Part shown: positions 7,697-15,665 of the stretch, piece after piece | Layout of the letters: every line of letters begins with the position of its first letter | Position numbering within the stretch: the first letter of the stretch is position 1 | Origin: CAYRUP01 sp964578975 | GTDB lineage: Bacteria; Pseudomonadota; Gammaproteobacteria; DSM-16500 | Assembly (NCBI GenBank): GCA_964578975.1 | Contig: CAZOFA010000058.1 | Coordinates: 1-15,668, forward strand | Direction of reading: 5' to 3' | DNA length: 15,668 nt | Translations under genes and position numbers: made by a program | Notes under the pieces: generated by a model | Database searches by the model: none | What the model saw: the letters and a program-made list of their open reading frames with translations, nothing else | What the model was told of the DNA's origin: nothing

Positions 7697-7731
7697 CCCT
7701 TCGAGACGGTCGCTTCGCGACCTCCTCAGGG
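7697..7731 (+). repeat. 35-nt palindromic element between rpoB and rpoC
   Basis: Directly after the rpoB stop codon lies an imperfect palindrome. CCCT (7697-7700) pairs with AGGG (7728-7731), GAG (7703-7705) with CTC (7725-7727), and GGTCGC (7708-7713) with GCGACC (7717-7722) around a TTC loop, with a small bulge and an internal mismatch. No T-run follows, so it is not an intrinsic terminator. The CCCTTCGAGACG...CTCCTCAGGG core resembles dispersed palindromic repeats I recall from proteobacterial intergenic regions. I see no second copy in this window. Confidence 0.6.
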
Positions 7732-7815
7732 TAGTACGGGTTATATTGAAAGTTGTTCATCAGATCCTTGGTTATCAAGGGTAGGTAAAGTTGATTTTGA
7801 TGAGGGGGAAATACC

Positions 7816-10800
7816 TTGAGAGATTTATTAAGTTTAGTAAAGCAGCAATCACAGCTTGAAGAATTTGATGCTATTCATATCGGTCTCGCATCACCTGACA
7901 TGGTTCGCTCATGGTCGTATGGCGAAGTAAAAAAGCCAGAAACCATTAATTATCGAACGTTCAAACCAGAACGTGACGGATTATTTTGCGCTAAGATTTT
8001 CGGACCGGTGAAAGATTATGAATGTTTATGCGGTAAATATAAGCGCTTAAAACATCGTGGCGTTATTTGTGAAAAATGCGGCGTTGAAGTCACGTTATCA
8101 AAAGTGCGTCGTGATCGCATGGGACACATCGAATTAGCCAGCCCCATCGCACACATCTGGTTTTTACGTTCACTGCCTTCACGCATTGGTTTGTTGTTAG
8201 ATATGACGTTGCGTGATATCGAACGCATTCTTTACTTTGAAGCTTATGTGGTGATTGATCCGGGCATGACGCAATTAGAACGCGGTCAATTGCTTTCTGA
8301 AGAAGCATATTACGACGCGATCGAAGAATACGGCGATGAATTTGATGCACGTATGGGTGCGGATGCGATTCAAGAATTGTTACGCGCAATTAATCTCGAA
8401 ACTGAAGTCGCTAAAATTCGTGAGGATATTGCAAGTACAACCTCTGAAGCGAAACTCAAAAAACTTTCCAAACGACTCAAACTGATCGAAGCCTTTTTAT
8501 CCTCTGGGAATAAACCAGAATGGATGGTGTTGACTGTGTTGCCAGTGTTACCACCGGATCTGAGACCATTGGTGCCATTAGATGGTGGACGTTTTGCCAC
8601 ATCTGATTTGAATGATTTATATCGACGTGTCATCAATCGTAATAATCGTTTGAAACGCTTACTGGATTTAAATGCGCCGGATATCATTGTGCGTAATGAA
8701 AAACGCATGTTACAAGAATCCGTGGATGCGTTATTGGATAATGGTCGTCGTGGTCGCGCGATCACCGGTTCAAACAAACGTCCATTAAAATCACTCGCAG
8801 ACATGATTAAAGGTAAAGCGGGTCGCTTCCGTCAAAATCTTTTAGGTAAACGCGTCGATTACTCCGGTCGTTCCGTGATTGTGGTCGGTCCCACACTGAA
8901 ATTACATCAATGTGGATTACCGAAAAAAATGGCGCTCGAATTATTCAAACCATTTATTTTTAGTCGTCTACAAATTCAAGGTTTAGCATCAACGATTAAA
9001 GCCGCGAAAAAAATGGTGGATCGTGAAGATGCAGCAGTATGGGATATTCTCGAACAAGTGATTCGCGAACATCCGGTTTTATTAAATCGCGCACCCACAT
9101 TACACCGTTTAGGTATTCAAGCATTTGAACCGGTGTTGATTGAAGGTAAAGCGATTCAATTGCATCCCCTCGTTTGTACTGCATATAACGCAGACTTTGA
9201 CGGTGACCAAATGGCAGTGCATGTTCCATTGTCACTGGAAGCACAACTTGAAGCGCGTTCACTGATGATGTCGACCAATAACATTTTGTCACCGGCAAAC
9301 GGCGAACCGATTATTGTGCCATCACAAGACGTGGTGTTGGGACTTTATTATTTAACCCGTACCAAAGTAAACGCACGTGGCGAAGGAATGTTATTTACCG
9401 ATATCAATGAAATTCATCGTGCTTATGAAAATAGTGCAGTGGAATTACAAGCAAAAGTGCGTGCACGCATTAAAGAATATTTGCCTGATTTAGAAAATGG
9501 TGGCGTCAAACAAAATATTCGCTTAGTGGAAACAACCGTGGGTCGTGCGTTGCTTTCGGAAATTTTACCCAGAGGCATGTCATTTGATTTAGTGAATCGC
9601 ACGATGAGCAAGAAAGCGATTTCTAATCTCATCAACATTTGTTATCGCGAAGTGGGTTTGAAAGCGACGGTAATTTTTGCTGATCGATTGATGTATACCG
9701 GATTTTCTTATGCAACCAAATCAGGTGTTTCAATTGGTGTGAATGATTTAGTGATTCCGAAAGAAAAAGCCGCGATTATCAATCAAGCGGAAGAAGAAGT
9801 TGGAAAAATTCAAGCGCAATATTCTTCAGGCTTAGTCACACAGGGTGAACGTTATAACAAAGTCGTCGATATTTGGTCGCGAACGAATGATCAAGTGGCG
9901 AAAGCGATGATGAGCGAGTTATCAACGGAAGCGGTGAAAGATGCGAAAGGTCACAAAGTTCAACAAGAATCTTTTAATTCTATTTACATGATGGCGGATT
10001 CCGGCGCGAGAGGTTCCGCCGCTCAGATTCGTCAGTTAGCGGGTATGCGTGGCTTGATGGCGAAACCCGATGGTTCGATTATCGAAACACCGATTACGGC
10101 AAATTTCCGTGAAGGATTAAACGTGTTGCAATATTTCATTTCAACACACGGTGCGCGTAAAGGTTTGGCGGATACGGCATTAAAAACCGCAAACTCTGGT
10201 TACTTAACTCGTCGTTTAGTGGATGTGGCGCAAGATTTAGTGATTACTGAAATCGATTGCGGTACCGCTCAAGGTGTCACCATGACTCCATTAATTGAAG
10301 GTGGTGATGTTGTTGAACCTCTGCATGAACGTGTGCTGGGACGTGTCGCAGCGCAAGATATTCATAATCCAGCGAGCAATCAATTGATTGTGAGCGCAGG
10401 AACATTATTGGATGAAAAATTAGTCGCGAGGTTGGAAGAATTATCGGTTGATCAAGTGCTCGTGCGTTCACCAATTACTTGCGAATCACGTTATGGTATT
10501 TGTTCCGCTTGTTATGGACGTGATTTAGCGCGCGGTCATCAAGTGAATATTGGTGAAGCAATCGGCGTTATTGCTGCGCAATCCATTGGTGAACCAGGAA
10601 CACAGTTAACCATGAGAACATTCCACATCGGTGGTGCGGCATCACGAGCAACAGCGGCGAATAATGTGCAAATCAAGTTAGCTGGAAAAGTGAAGTTGCA
10701 TAACATCAAAATTATTCAACATCATAGCGGAAAATTTATTGCGGTATCTCGTTCCGGCGAACTCGCAGTGGTCGATGAACATGGTCGTGAACGTGAACGT

Positions 10801-11967
10801 TATAAAATTCCGTACGGTGCAGAATTATCAGTGCCTGATGGCGCGAAAGTGGATTCAGGGCAAGTGGTTGCCAACTGGGATCCGCACAGCCATCCTGTGA
10901 TCACTGAAGTGGCGGGTAAAATTAAATTTGCTGACTTAATTGAAGGCGTCACGATGAATCGTCAAACCGATGAGTTGACGGGCTTAAGTAGCATTGTCGT
11001 GACCGATCCAAAACAACGCAGCAGCAGCGGTAAAGAATTGAAACCAATGATTAAATTGGTTGACGATAAAGGCGGTGATTTGTATTTAGCAGGCACCAAT
11101 TTAACCGCGCAATATTTCTTGCCACCTGATGCAATCGTGAATTTTGAAGATGGTGCAAAAGTAAAAGTGGGCGACGTGTTAGCGAGAATTCCACAAGAAA
11201 CTTCAAAAACACGCGACATCACCGGTGGTTTACCACGCGTAGCTGATTTATTTGAAGCAAGACGTCCAAAAGATACAGCGATCCTCGCTGAAATTTCAGG
11301 GATTGTTAGCTTCGGTAAAGAAACCAAAGGCAAACGTCGTTTAATTATCACCTCTCCCAACGGCGAGGTGCACGAAGAACTCATTCCAAAATGGCGTCAT
11401 GTGAATGTGTTTGAAGGCGAGCACGTTGAAAAAGGTGAAATTATTGCAGAAGGTTCGTTGAATCCACACGATATTTTACGGTTATTAGGTACCAATGCCC
11501 TCACCAACTTTATCGTGAATGAAGTGCAAGATGTTTATCGTTTACAAGGTGTTAAAATCAACGATAAACACATTGAAGTCATTATTCGACAAATGTTACG
11601 TAAAGTATTTGTCGCGCATCCTGGCGATACAAGCTTCTTGAAAGGGGAGCAAGTTGAAATGGGTCAATTGCGTGATGAGAATGATCGCATAACCAAAGAA
11701 GGTAAGATGGCAGCGCGTCATGAGCCTATTTTGTTAGGTATTACGAAGGCATCGCTTGCCACCGAATCGTTTATTTCAGCGGCTTCTTTCCAAGAAACAA
11801 CCCGTGTTCTGACGGAAGCAGCGGTGAGCGGTAAAGTGGATGAATTAAGAGGCTTGAAGGAAAATGTCATTGTTGGTCGGTTGATTCCCGCAGGTACAGG
11901 ACTCGCATATCACGCTGAACGTCGTACTAAAAGACAAGGTCGAGCTGAACAACGCAACGAGACATAA
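7816..11967 (+). CDS. rpoC: DNA-directed RNA polymerase subunit beta'
   Basis: The beta' subunit holds the catalytic Mg2+ and forms the clamp of RNA polymerase. It has 1383 residues against 1407 in E. coli. The N-terminal zinc site is C70, C72, C85 and C88. The catalytic loop NADFDGDQMAVHVP has D460, D462 and D464, the same numbers as in E. coli. The second zinc site is C815, C889, C896 and C899. The start is TTG 7816, with GAGGGGG at 7802-7808. It gives the family N-terminus MRDLL, the in-frame codons upstream run into a TGA at 7801, and the next ATG is codon 29, inside conserved sequence. The C-terminus stops about 20 residues after VGRLIPAGTG, without the longer tail of E. coli. Confidence 0.99.
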   Translation: MRDLLSLVKQQSQLEEFDAIHIGLASPDMVRSWSYGEVKKPETINYRTFKPERDGLFCAKIFGPVKDYECLCGKYKRLKHRGVICEKCGVEVTLSKVRRDRMGHIELASPIAHIWFLRSLPSRIGLLLDMTLRDIERILYFEAYVVIDPGMTQLERGQLLSEEAYYDAIEEYGDEFDARMGADAIQELLRAINLETEVAKIREDIASTTSEAKLKKLSKRLKLIEAFLSSGNKPEWMVLTVLPVLPPDLRPLVPLDGGRFATSDLNDLYRRVINRNNRLKRLLDLNAPDIIVRNEKRMLQESVDALLDNGRRGRAITGSNKRPLKSLADMIKGKAGRFRQNLLGKRVDYSGRSVIVVGPTLKLHQCGLPKKMALELFKPFIFSRLQIQGLASTIKAAKKMVDREDAAVWDILEQVIREHPVLLNRAPTLHRLGIQAFEPVLIEGKAIQLHPLVCTAYNADFDGDQMAVHVPLSLEAQLEARSLMMSTNNILSPANGEPIIVPSQDVVLGLYYLTRTKVNARGEGMLFTDINEIHRAYENSAVELQAKVRARIKEYLPDLENGGVKQNIRLVETTVGRALLSEILPRGMSFDLVNRTMSKKAISNLINICYREVGLKATVIFADRLMYTGFSYATKSGVSIGVNDLVIPKEKAAIINQAEEEVGKIQAQYSSGLVTQGERYNKVVDIWSRTNDQVAKAMMSELSTEAVKDAKGHKVQQESFNSIYMMADSGARGSAAQIRQLAGMRGLMAKPDGSIIETPITANFREGLNVLQYFISTHGARKGLADTALKTANSGYLTRRLVDVAQDLVITEIDCGTAQGVTMTPLIEGGDVVEPLHERVLGRVAAQDIHNPASNQLIVSAGTLLDEKLVARLEELSVDQVLVRSPITCESRYGICSACYGRDLARGHQVNIGEAIGVIAAQSIGEPGTQLTMRTFHIGGAASRATAANNVQIKLAGKVKLHNIKIIQHHSGKFIAVSRSGELAVVDEHGRERERYKIPYGAELSVPDGAKVDSGQVVANWDPHSHPVITEVAGKIKFADLIEGVTMNRQTDELTGLSSIVVTDPKQRSSSGKELKPMIKLVDDKGGDLYLAGTNLTAQYFLPPDAIVNFEDGAKVKVGDVLARIPQETSKTRDITGGLPRVADLFEARRPKDTAILAEISGIVSFGKETKGKRRLIITSPNGEVHEELIPKWRHVNVFEGEHVEKGEIIAEGSLNPHDILRLLGTNALTNFIVNEVQDVYRLQGVKINDKHIEVIIRQMLRKVFVAHPGDTSFLKGEQVEMGQLRDENDRITKEGKMAARHEPILLGITKASLATESFISAASFQETTRVLTEAAVSGKVDELRGLKENVIVGRLIPAGTGLAYHAERRTKRQGRAEQRNET

Positions 11968-11997
11968 AAAAAGTTGCTTATTTTTAACTAACTAGAC

Positions 11998-12027
11998 TTG
12001 ACATGGCGCGCATTCGTTATTTAGAAT
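11998..12027 (+). promoter_or_regulatory. Sigma70-type promoter of the str operon (rpsL-rpsG-fusA-tuf)
   Basis: A perfect -35 box TTGACA (11998-12003) is followed after 18 bp by the -10 box TAGAAT (12022-12027), five of six matches to TATAAT. The sequence just after the -10 box is CGCGCC, a GC-rich discriminator typical of promoters inhibited by ppGpp and DksA. Transcription should start near 12034-12036. The E. coli str promoter has the same layout, as I recall it. Its strength suggests that rpsL onwards is largely independent of rpoBC transcription. Confidence 0.82.
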
Positions 12028-12033
12028 CGCGCC
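12005..12033. repeat. Inverted repeat overlapping the str promoter
   Basis: GGCGCG (12005-12010) and ATTC (12012-12015) are mirrored by GAAT (12024-12027) and CGCGCC (12028-12033), with one bulged C and an 8-bp centre. One arm begins just after the -35 box; the other covers most of the -10 box and the discriminator. It has no T-run, so it is not a terminator. Whether it is an operator, a transcript hairpin from rpoC readthrough, or chance is unknown. Confidence 0.55.
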
Positions 12034-12035
12034 TC

Positions 12036-12054
12036 CTCCTAACAATGTTGGGAG
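12036..12054 (+). promoter_or_regulatory. 5' leader hairpin of the rpsL transcript
   Basis: CTCCTAAC (12036-12043) pairs with GTTGGGAG (12047-12054) around the loop AAT, 8 bp including one G-U pair. It would sit at or next to the 5' end of a transcript from the str promoter. A hairpin at the same place exists in the E. coli rpsL leader as I recall it. A role in stabilising the message is a reasonable inference. Confidence 0.5.
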
Positions 12055-12113
12055 TGTAGAGTTACATATGAAAATTTTGATAAAACAAACTGTTAAAGGC
12101 TGGAGTTATACCA

Positions 12114-12488
12114 ATGCCAACGATTAACCAGCTTGTGAGAAAGCCACGAGCACCCAAGATAGTGAAGTCAACTGTGCCTCATTTAGGAAAGTGCCCACAA
12201 AAACGTGGGGTTTGTACACGCGTGTACACCACAACACCTAAGAAGCCAAACTCCGCATTGCGTAAAGTTGCGCGTGTGCGTTTGACCAACGGTTCTGAGG
12301 TCACCACCTACATCGGTGGCGAAGGCCATAATTTGCAAGAACACTCGGTCGTGTTAATTCGTGGCGGTCGTGTGAAAGATTTACCTGGTGTGCGATATCA
12401 CACTGTACGCGGCAGCTTGGATACAGCGGGCGTCGCAAATCGACGTAGAGGTCGGTCGAAATACGGTACGAAAAAACCGAAAGAATAG
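12114..12488 (+). CDS. rpsL: 30S ribosomal protein S12
   Basis: S12 lies at the decoding centre and controls translational accuracy; it is the classical streptomycin-resistance protein. The 124-residue product is exactly the E. coli length. The N-terminal extension MPTINQLVRKPR and the core CPQKRGVCTRVYTTTPKKPNSALRK are conserved. Lysine is present at both streptomycin-relevant positions, in PKKPNS and in GGRVKDLPG, so the gene looks drug sensitive. The aspartate of KDLPG is the residue methylthiolated in E. coli. ATG 12114 has GGAG at 12102-12105. It is the first gene after the str promoter and is followed by rpsG after 31 nt. Confidence 0.98.
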   Translation: MPTINQLVRKPRAPKIVKSTVPHLGKCPQKRGVCTRVYTTTPKKPNSALRKVARVRLTNGSEVTTYIGGEGHNLQEHSVVLIRGGRVKDLPGVRYHTVRGSLDTAGVANRRRGRSKYGTKKPKE

Positions 12489-12519
12489 AATCAATTAGAC
12501 TAGTATTGGGAATTGAGCA

Positions 12520-13077
12520 ATGCCAAGAAGAAAAGCAGCGATTAAAAGAGACACACTACCTGATCCAATGTATGGCAGTGAGCGATTAGCGCGATTTATT
12601 AATGTCGTGATGCGTAGAGGCAAACGCTCTATCGCTGAGCGTATCGTTTATTCTGCATTGGATGAAGTTTCAAAACGTCTCAAGAAAAGTAAGCACGGCA
12701 GTGCAAAGAAACATGATGAAGATGGGTCAGAAGGTGGCGAAAGCACCTCATCCAGTAATGTTTTTGTCAACAAAGATGCATTGGAAATTTTAGATAAAGC
12801 ATTAAATAACATTCGTCCGACGGTTGAAGTCAAATCACGTCGAGTCGGTGGTGCAACTTATCAAGTTCCCGTGGAAGTTGATACCGATCGTGGCGTTGCA
12901 TTAGCAATGCGCTGGATTGTAAAAGCATCCAAAGATCGCGGCGAAAAAACAATGATTTTGCGTTTGGCGGCCGAAATGCTGGATGCGTATGAAGGGCGTG
13001 GCACATCCGTCAAAATACGCGATGACATGCACAGAATGGCTAAGGCAAACCAAGCTTTTGCTCATTATCGATGGTAA
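12520..13077 (+). CDS. rpsG: 30S ribosomal protein S7, with internal acidic insertion
   Basis: S7 nucleates assembly of the 30S head and contacts E-site tRNA; in E. coli it also represses str operon translation. Conserved parts are MPRRKAAIKR, LPDPMYGSERLARFIN, RPTVEVKSRRVGGATYQVPVEV (the beta-hairpin region) and the C-terminal MAKANQAFAHYRW. The protein has 185 residues instead of about 156 for the conserved S7 core. The excess is a low-complexity, charged and serine-rich stretch at about residues 55-81, between SALDEVSKRL and KDALEILDKAL. From memory, Legionella and Coxiella S7 also carry an insertion here. The reading frame is intact across it. ATG 12520 has only a weak ribosome binding site, GGGA at 12508-12511, so coupling to rpsL is possible. 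Confidence 0.97.
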   Translation: MPRRKAAIKRDTLPDPMYGSERLARFINVVMRRGKRSIAERIVYSALDEVSKRLKKSKHGSAKKHDEDGSEGGESTSSSNVFVNKDALEILDKALNNIRPTVEVKSRRVGGATYQVPVEVDTDRGVALAMRWIVKASKDRGEKTMILRLAAEMLDAYEGRGTSVKIRDDMHRMAKANQAFAHYRW

Positions 13078-13094
13078 TTTAGAGGTATTTAAAC

Positions 13095-15197
13095 GTGGCA
13101 AGAGCAACACCAATTGATCGTTATCGCAATATCGGCATTATGGCTCATATTGATGCGGGTAAGACGACAACCACTGAGCGAGTTCTATTTTATACCGGCG
13201 TGTCTCACAAAATCGGTGAGGTTCATGAAGGTGCTGCTGTCATGGATTGGATGGAGCAAGAACAAGAACGCGGAATTACGATTACCTCAGCAGCGACAAC
13301 CTGCTTTTGGTACGGTATGGATAAACAATTTCCGCAGCATCGCATTAATATTATTGACACACCAGGACACGTTGATTTCACGATTGAAGTTGAGCGTTCA
13401 CTGCGCGTGCTCGATGGTGCATGTGCTGTATTCTGTGCTGTCGGTGGTGTTGAACCGCAGTCTGAAACAGTATGGCGTCAAGCTAATCGTTATCGCGTTC
13501 CGCGTCTGGGTTTTGTAAACAAAATGGATCGAGCGGGCGCAAACTTTTTGCGCGTGGTTGGTCAAGTGCGTACGCGTTTGGGTGCAAATCCAGTGCCAAT
13601 TCAGTTACCGATTGGTGCTGAAGAACATTTTGAAGGTGTCGTGGACTTAGTCCGCATGAAAGCCATTTATTGGGATGATGAAACACAGGGGATGAAATAC
13701 GAAGCCCGTGATATCAAGCCTGAAATGCTGGAAGAATGCAAAAAATGGCGCGAACAAATGGTTGAAGCTGCAGCCGAAGCTTCAGAAGATTTAATGCATA
13801 AATACCTTGAACAAGGTGATTTATCAGAAGCTGAAATTAAACAGGGCTTGCGTGCTAGAGCAATTCGCAATGAAATTGTGCCCATGCTTTGTGGTTCAGC
13901 GTTTAAGAATAAAGGCGTACAAGCGATGTTAGATGCTGTTATTGAATATCTTCCATCGCCAGCAGATATTGCTGCTGTGACAGGTCAGTTAGATGATGCG
14001 GCAGGAACAAAAGCAGAACGTCATCCAAAAGATGAAGAACCTTTTGCAGCGCTTGCATTTAAAATCGCAACCGATCCTTATGTTGGAACACTGACATATT
14101 TTCGTGTTTACTCAGGCGTGTTGCAGTCGGGTGATACTGTTTTTAATCCGATTAAAGATAAAGAAGAACGTATTGGTCGATTACTTCAGATGCACGCAAA
14201 TGCGCGCAGCGAAATTAAAGAAGTCAGAGCAGGTGATATTGCTGCAGCGGTTGGCTTAAAGAAAGTCACAACCGGCGATACGTTATGCTCAACAGATAAA
14301 GTGATTCTGTTAGAAAAAATGGTTTTCCCAGAACCCGTGATTTCTGTTGCAGTTGAACCGAAAACAAAAGCGGATCAAGAAAAAATGGGAATTGCATTAG
14401 GTAAATTAGCGCAAGAAGATCCCTCTTTCCGTGTGCATTCTGACGAAGAGTCAGGCCAAACCATTATTTCAGGTATGGGTGAATTACACTTAGAAATTAT
14501 TGTGGACCGCATGAAACGCGAATTTAATGTTGAAGCGAATGTCGGTAAACCACAAGTTGCCTATCGTGAAACCATACGCAACACAATTGAGCAAGAAGGC
14601 AAATACATTAAGCAATCGGGTGGTAAAGGTCAGTACGGACATGTTTGGATTCGTCTCGAACCACGCGAAGCAGGCACAGGTTACGAATTTGAAAATGCAA
14701 TCGTGGGCGGTGTGATTCCAAGAGAATTTATTGCGCCAGTCGACAAAGGAATTCAAGAACAAATGAAAAATGGTGTGATTGCAGGTTTCCCTGTGGTCGA
14801 TGTCAAAGTCACTTTGTTCGATGGTTCTTATCACGATGTTGACTCAAACGAAATGTCGTTTAAGATTGCTGGCTCCATGGCTTTTAAAGAAGGTGCCAAG
14901 AAAGCACGTCCTGTTTTACTTGAGCCGATCATGAAAGTTGAAGTCGTCACACCTGAAGATTACATGGGCGATGTGATGGGTGATCTCAACAGACGCCGTG
15001 GGATTGTGCAAGGCATGGATGATTCTCCGTCCGGTCGAGTGATTAAGGCGGAGGTGCCTCTGGGCGAAATGTTTGGATATGCAACTGATCTTCGCTCCAT
15101 GAGCCAAGGCAGAGCAACATATACCATGGAATTTTCCAAATATAACGAAGCACCAAACAGTATTGCTGAACAAGTAATGAGTAAAAGCACTGCATAA
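13095..15197 (+). CDS. fusA: Elongation factor G
   Basis: EF-G is the GTPase that drives translocation and, with the recycling factor, splits ribosomes after termination. It has 700 residues (704 in E. coli). The G-domain motifs are present: P-loop AHIDAGKT at 17-24, RGITIT switch I, DTPGH at 88-92, NKMD at 142-145 and GSAF from 267. Domains II to V follow, with EPVISVAVEPKTKADQEKMG, GMGELHLEIIVDRMKREF and the domain IV stretch KQSGGKGQYGHV. The GTG start at 13095 has AGAGGT at 13081-13086 with 8-nt spacing and gives the family N-terminus MARATPIDRYRNIGI. It is followed by tuf after 33 nt. Confidence 0.99.
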   Translation: MARATPIDRYRNIGIMAHIDAGKTTTTERVLFYTGVSHKIGEVHEGAAVMDWMEQEQERGITITSAATTCFWYGMDKQFPQHRINIIDTPGHVDFTIEVERSLRVLDGACAVFCAVGGVEPQSETVWRQANRYRVPRLGFVNKMDRAGANFLRVVGQVRTRLGANPVPIQLPIGAEEHFEGVVDLVRMKAIYWDDETQGMKYEARDIKPEMLEECKKWREQMVEAAAEASEDLMHKYLEQGDLSEAEIKQGLRARAIRNEIVPMLCGSAFKNKGVQAMLDAVIEYLPSPADIAAVTGQLDDAAGTKAERHPKDEEPFAALAFKIATDPYVGTLTYFRVYSGVLQSGDTVFNPIKDKEERIGRLLQMHANARSEIKEVRAGDIAAAVGLKKVTTGDTLCSTDKVILLEKMVFPEPVISVAVEPKTKADQEKMGIALGKLAQEDPSFRVHSDEESGQTIISGMGELHLEIIVDRMKREFNVEANVGKPQVAYRETIRNTIEQEGKYIKQSGGKGQYGHVWIRLEPREAGTGYEFENAIVGGVIPREFIAPVDKGIQEQMKNGVIAGFPVVDVKVTLFDGSYHDVDSNEMSFKIAGSMAFKEGAKKARPVLLEPIMKVEVVTPEDYMGDVMGDLNRRRGIVQGMDDSPSGRVIKAEVPLGEMFGYATDLRSMSQGRATYTMEFSKYNEAPNSIAEQVMSKSTA

Positions 15198-15230
15198 CTG
15201 AATATAAGATAATTTTAAGGGGATAGAGAT

Positions 15231-15665
15231 ATGGCAAAGGCAGTATTTGAGCGCAAAAAGCCACATATGAATGTAGGAACGATCGGTCACGTTGACCATG
15301 GTAAGACGACGTTGACAGCGGCGTTGACGAAATGCATGGCGGATAAATTTGGTGGAGAAGCGTTAGCTTACGACCAAATTGATAAAGCGCCGGAAGAAAA
15401 AGCACGTGGCATCACGATTGCAACCGCGCACGTGGAATATGAATCCGACAAACGTCACTACGCTCACGTGGATTGCCCAGGACATGCGGATTATGTGAAG
15501 AACATGATTACAGGCGCCGCGCAAATGGACGGAGCAATTTTAGTATGCTCTGCAGCCGATGGCCCGATGCCCCAAACACGCGAACATATTTTGTTGGCCC
15601 GCCAAGTGGGCGTTCCCTACATTGTCGTGTTTTTGAATAAAGCGGACATGGTGGATGATAAATAA
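15231..15665 (+). CDS. tuf: Elongation factor Tu, N-terminal part ending at an unexpected stop
   Basis: EF-Tu carries aminoacyl-tRNA to the ribosomal A site as a GTP complex. The visible 144 residues are most of the G domain: GHVDHGKT at 19-26, RGITI at 59-63, DCPGH at 81-85 and NKAD at 136-139. ATG 15231 has AAGGGGA at 15217-15223. The frame then reads MVDDK followed by TAA at 15663-15665 and TTA. Family members continue with a glutamate and then leucines at this place, so TAA looks like GAA with one base changed. The window ends three bases later, so the rest of the G domain and domains 2 and 3 cannot be seen. It may be a nonsense mutation, a sequence-end error, or a broken second tuf copy. 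Confidence 0.85.
   Translation: MAKAVFERKKPHMNVGTIGHVDHGKTTLTAALTKCMADKFGGEALAYDQIDKAPEEKARGITIATAHVEYESDKRHYAHVDCPGHADYVKNMITGAAQMDGAILVCSAADGPMPQTREHILLARQVGVPYIVVFLNKADMVDDK

Noticed and set aside
7766..7780. Small hairpin CCTTG/CAAGG in the rpoB-rpoC spacer
   Set aside because: Only 5 bp with no T-run; too short to call as a functional element.
11968..11989. A-run and T-run after rpoC as a terminator
   Set aside because: Pairing would be almost only A-T with no GC stem, so it does not meet the pattern of an intrinsic terminator.
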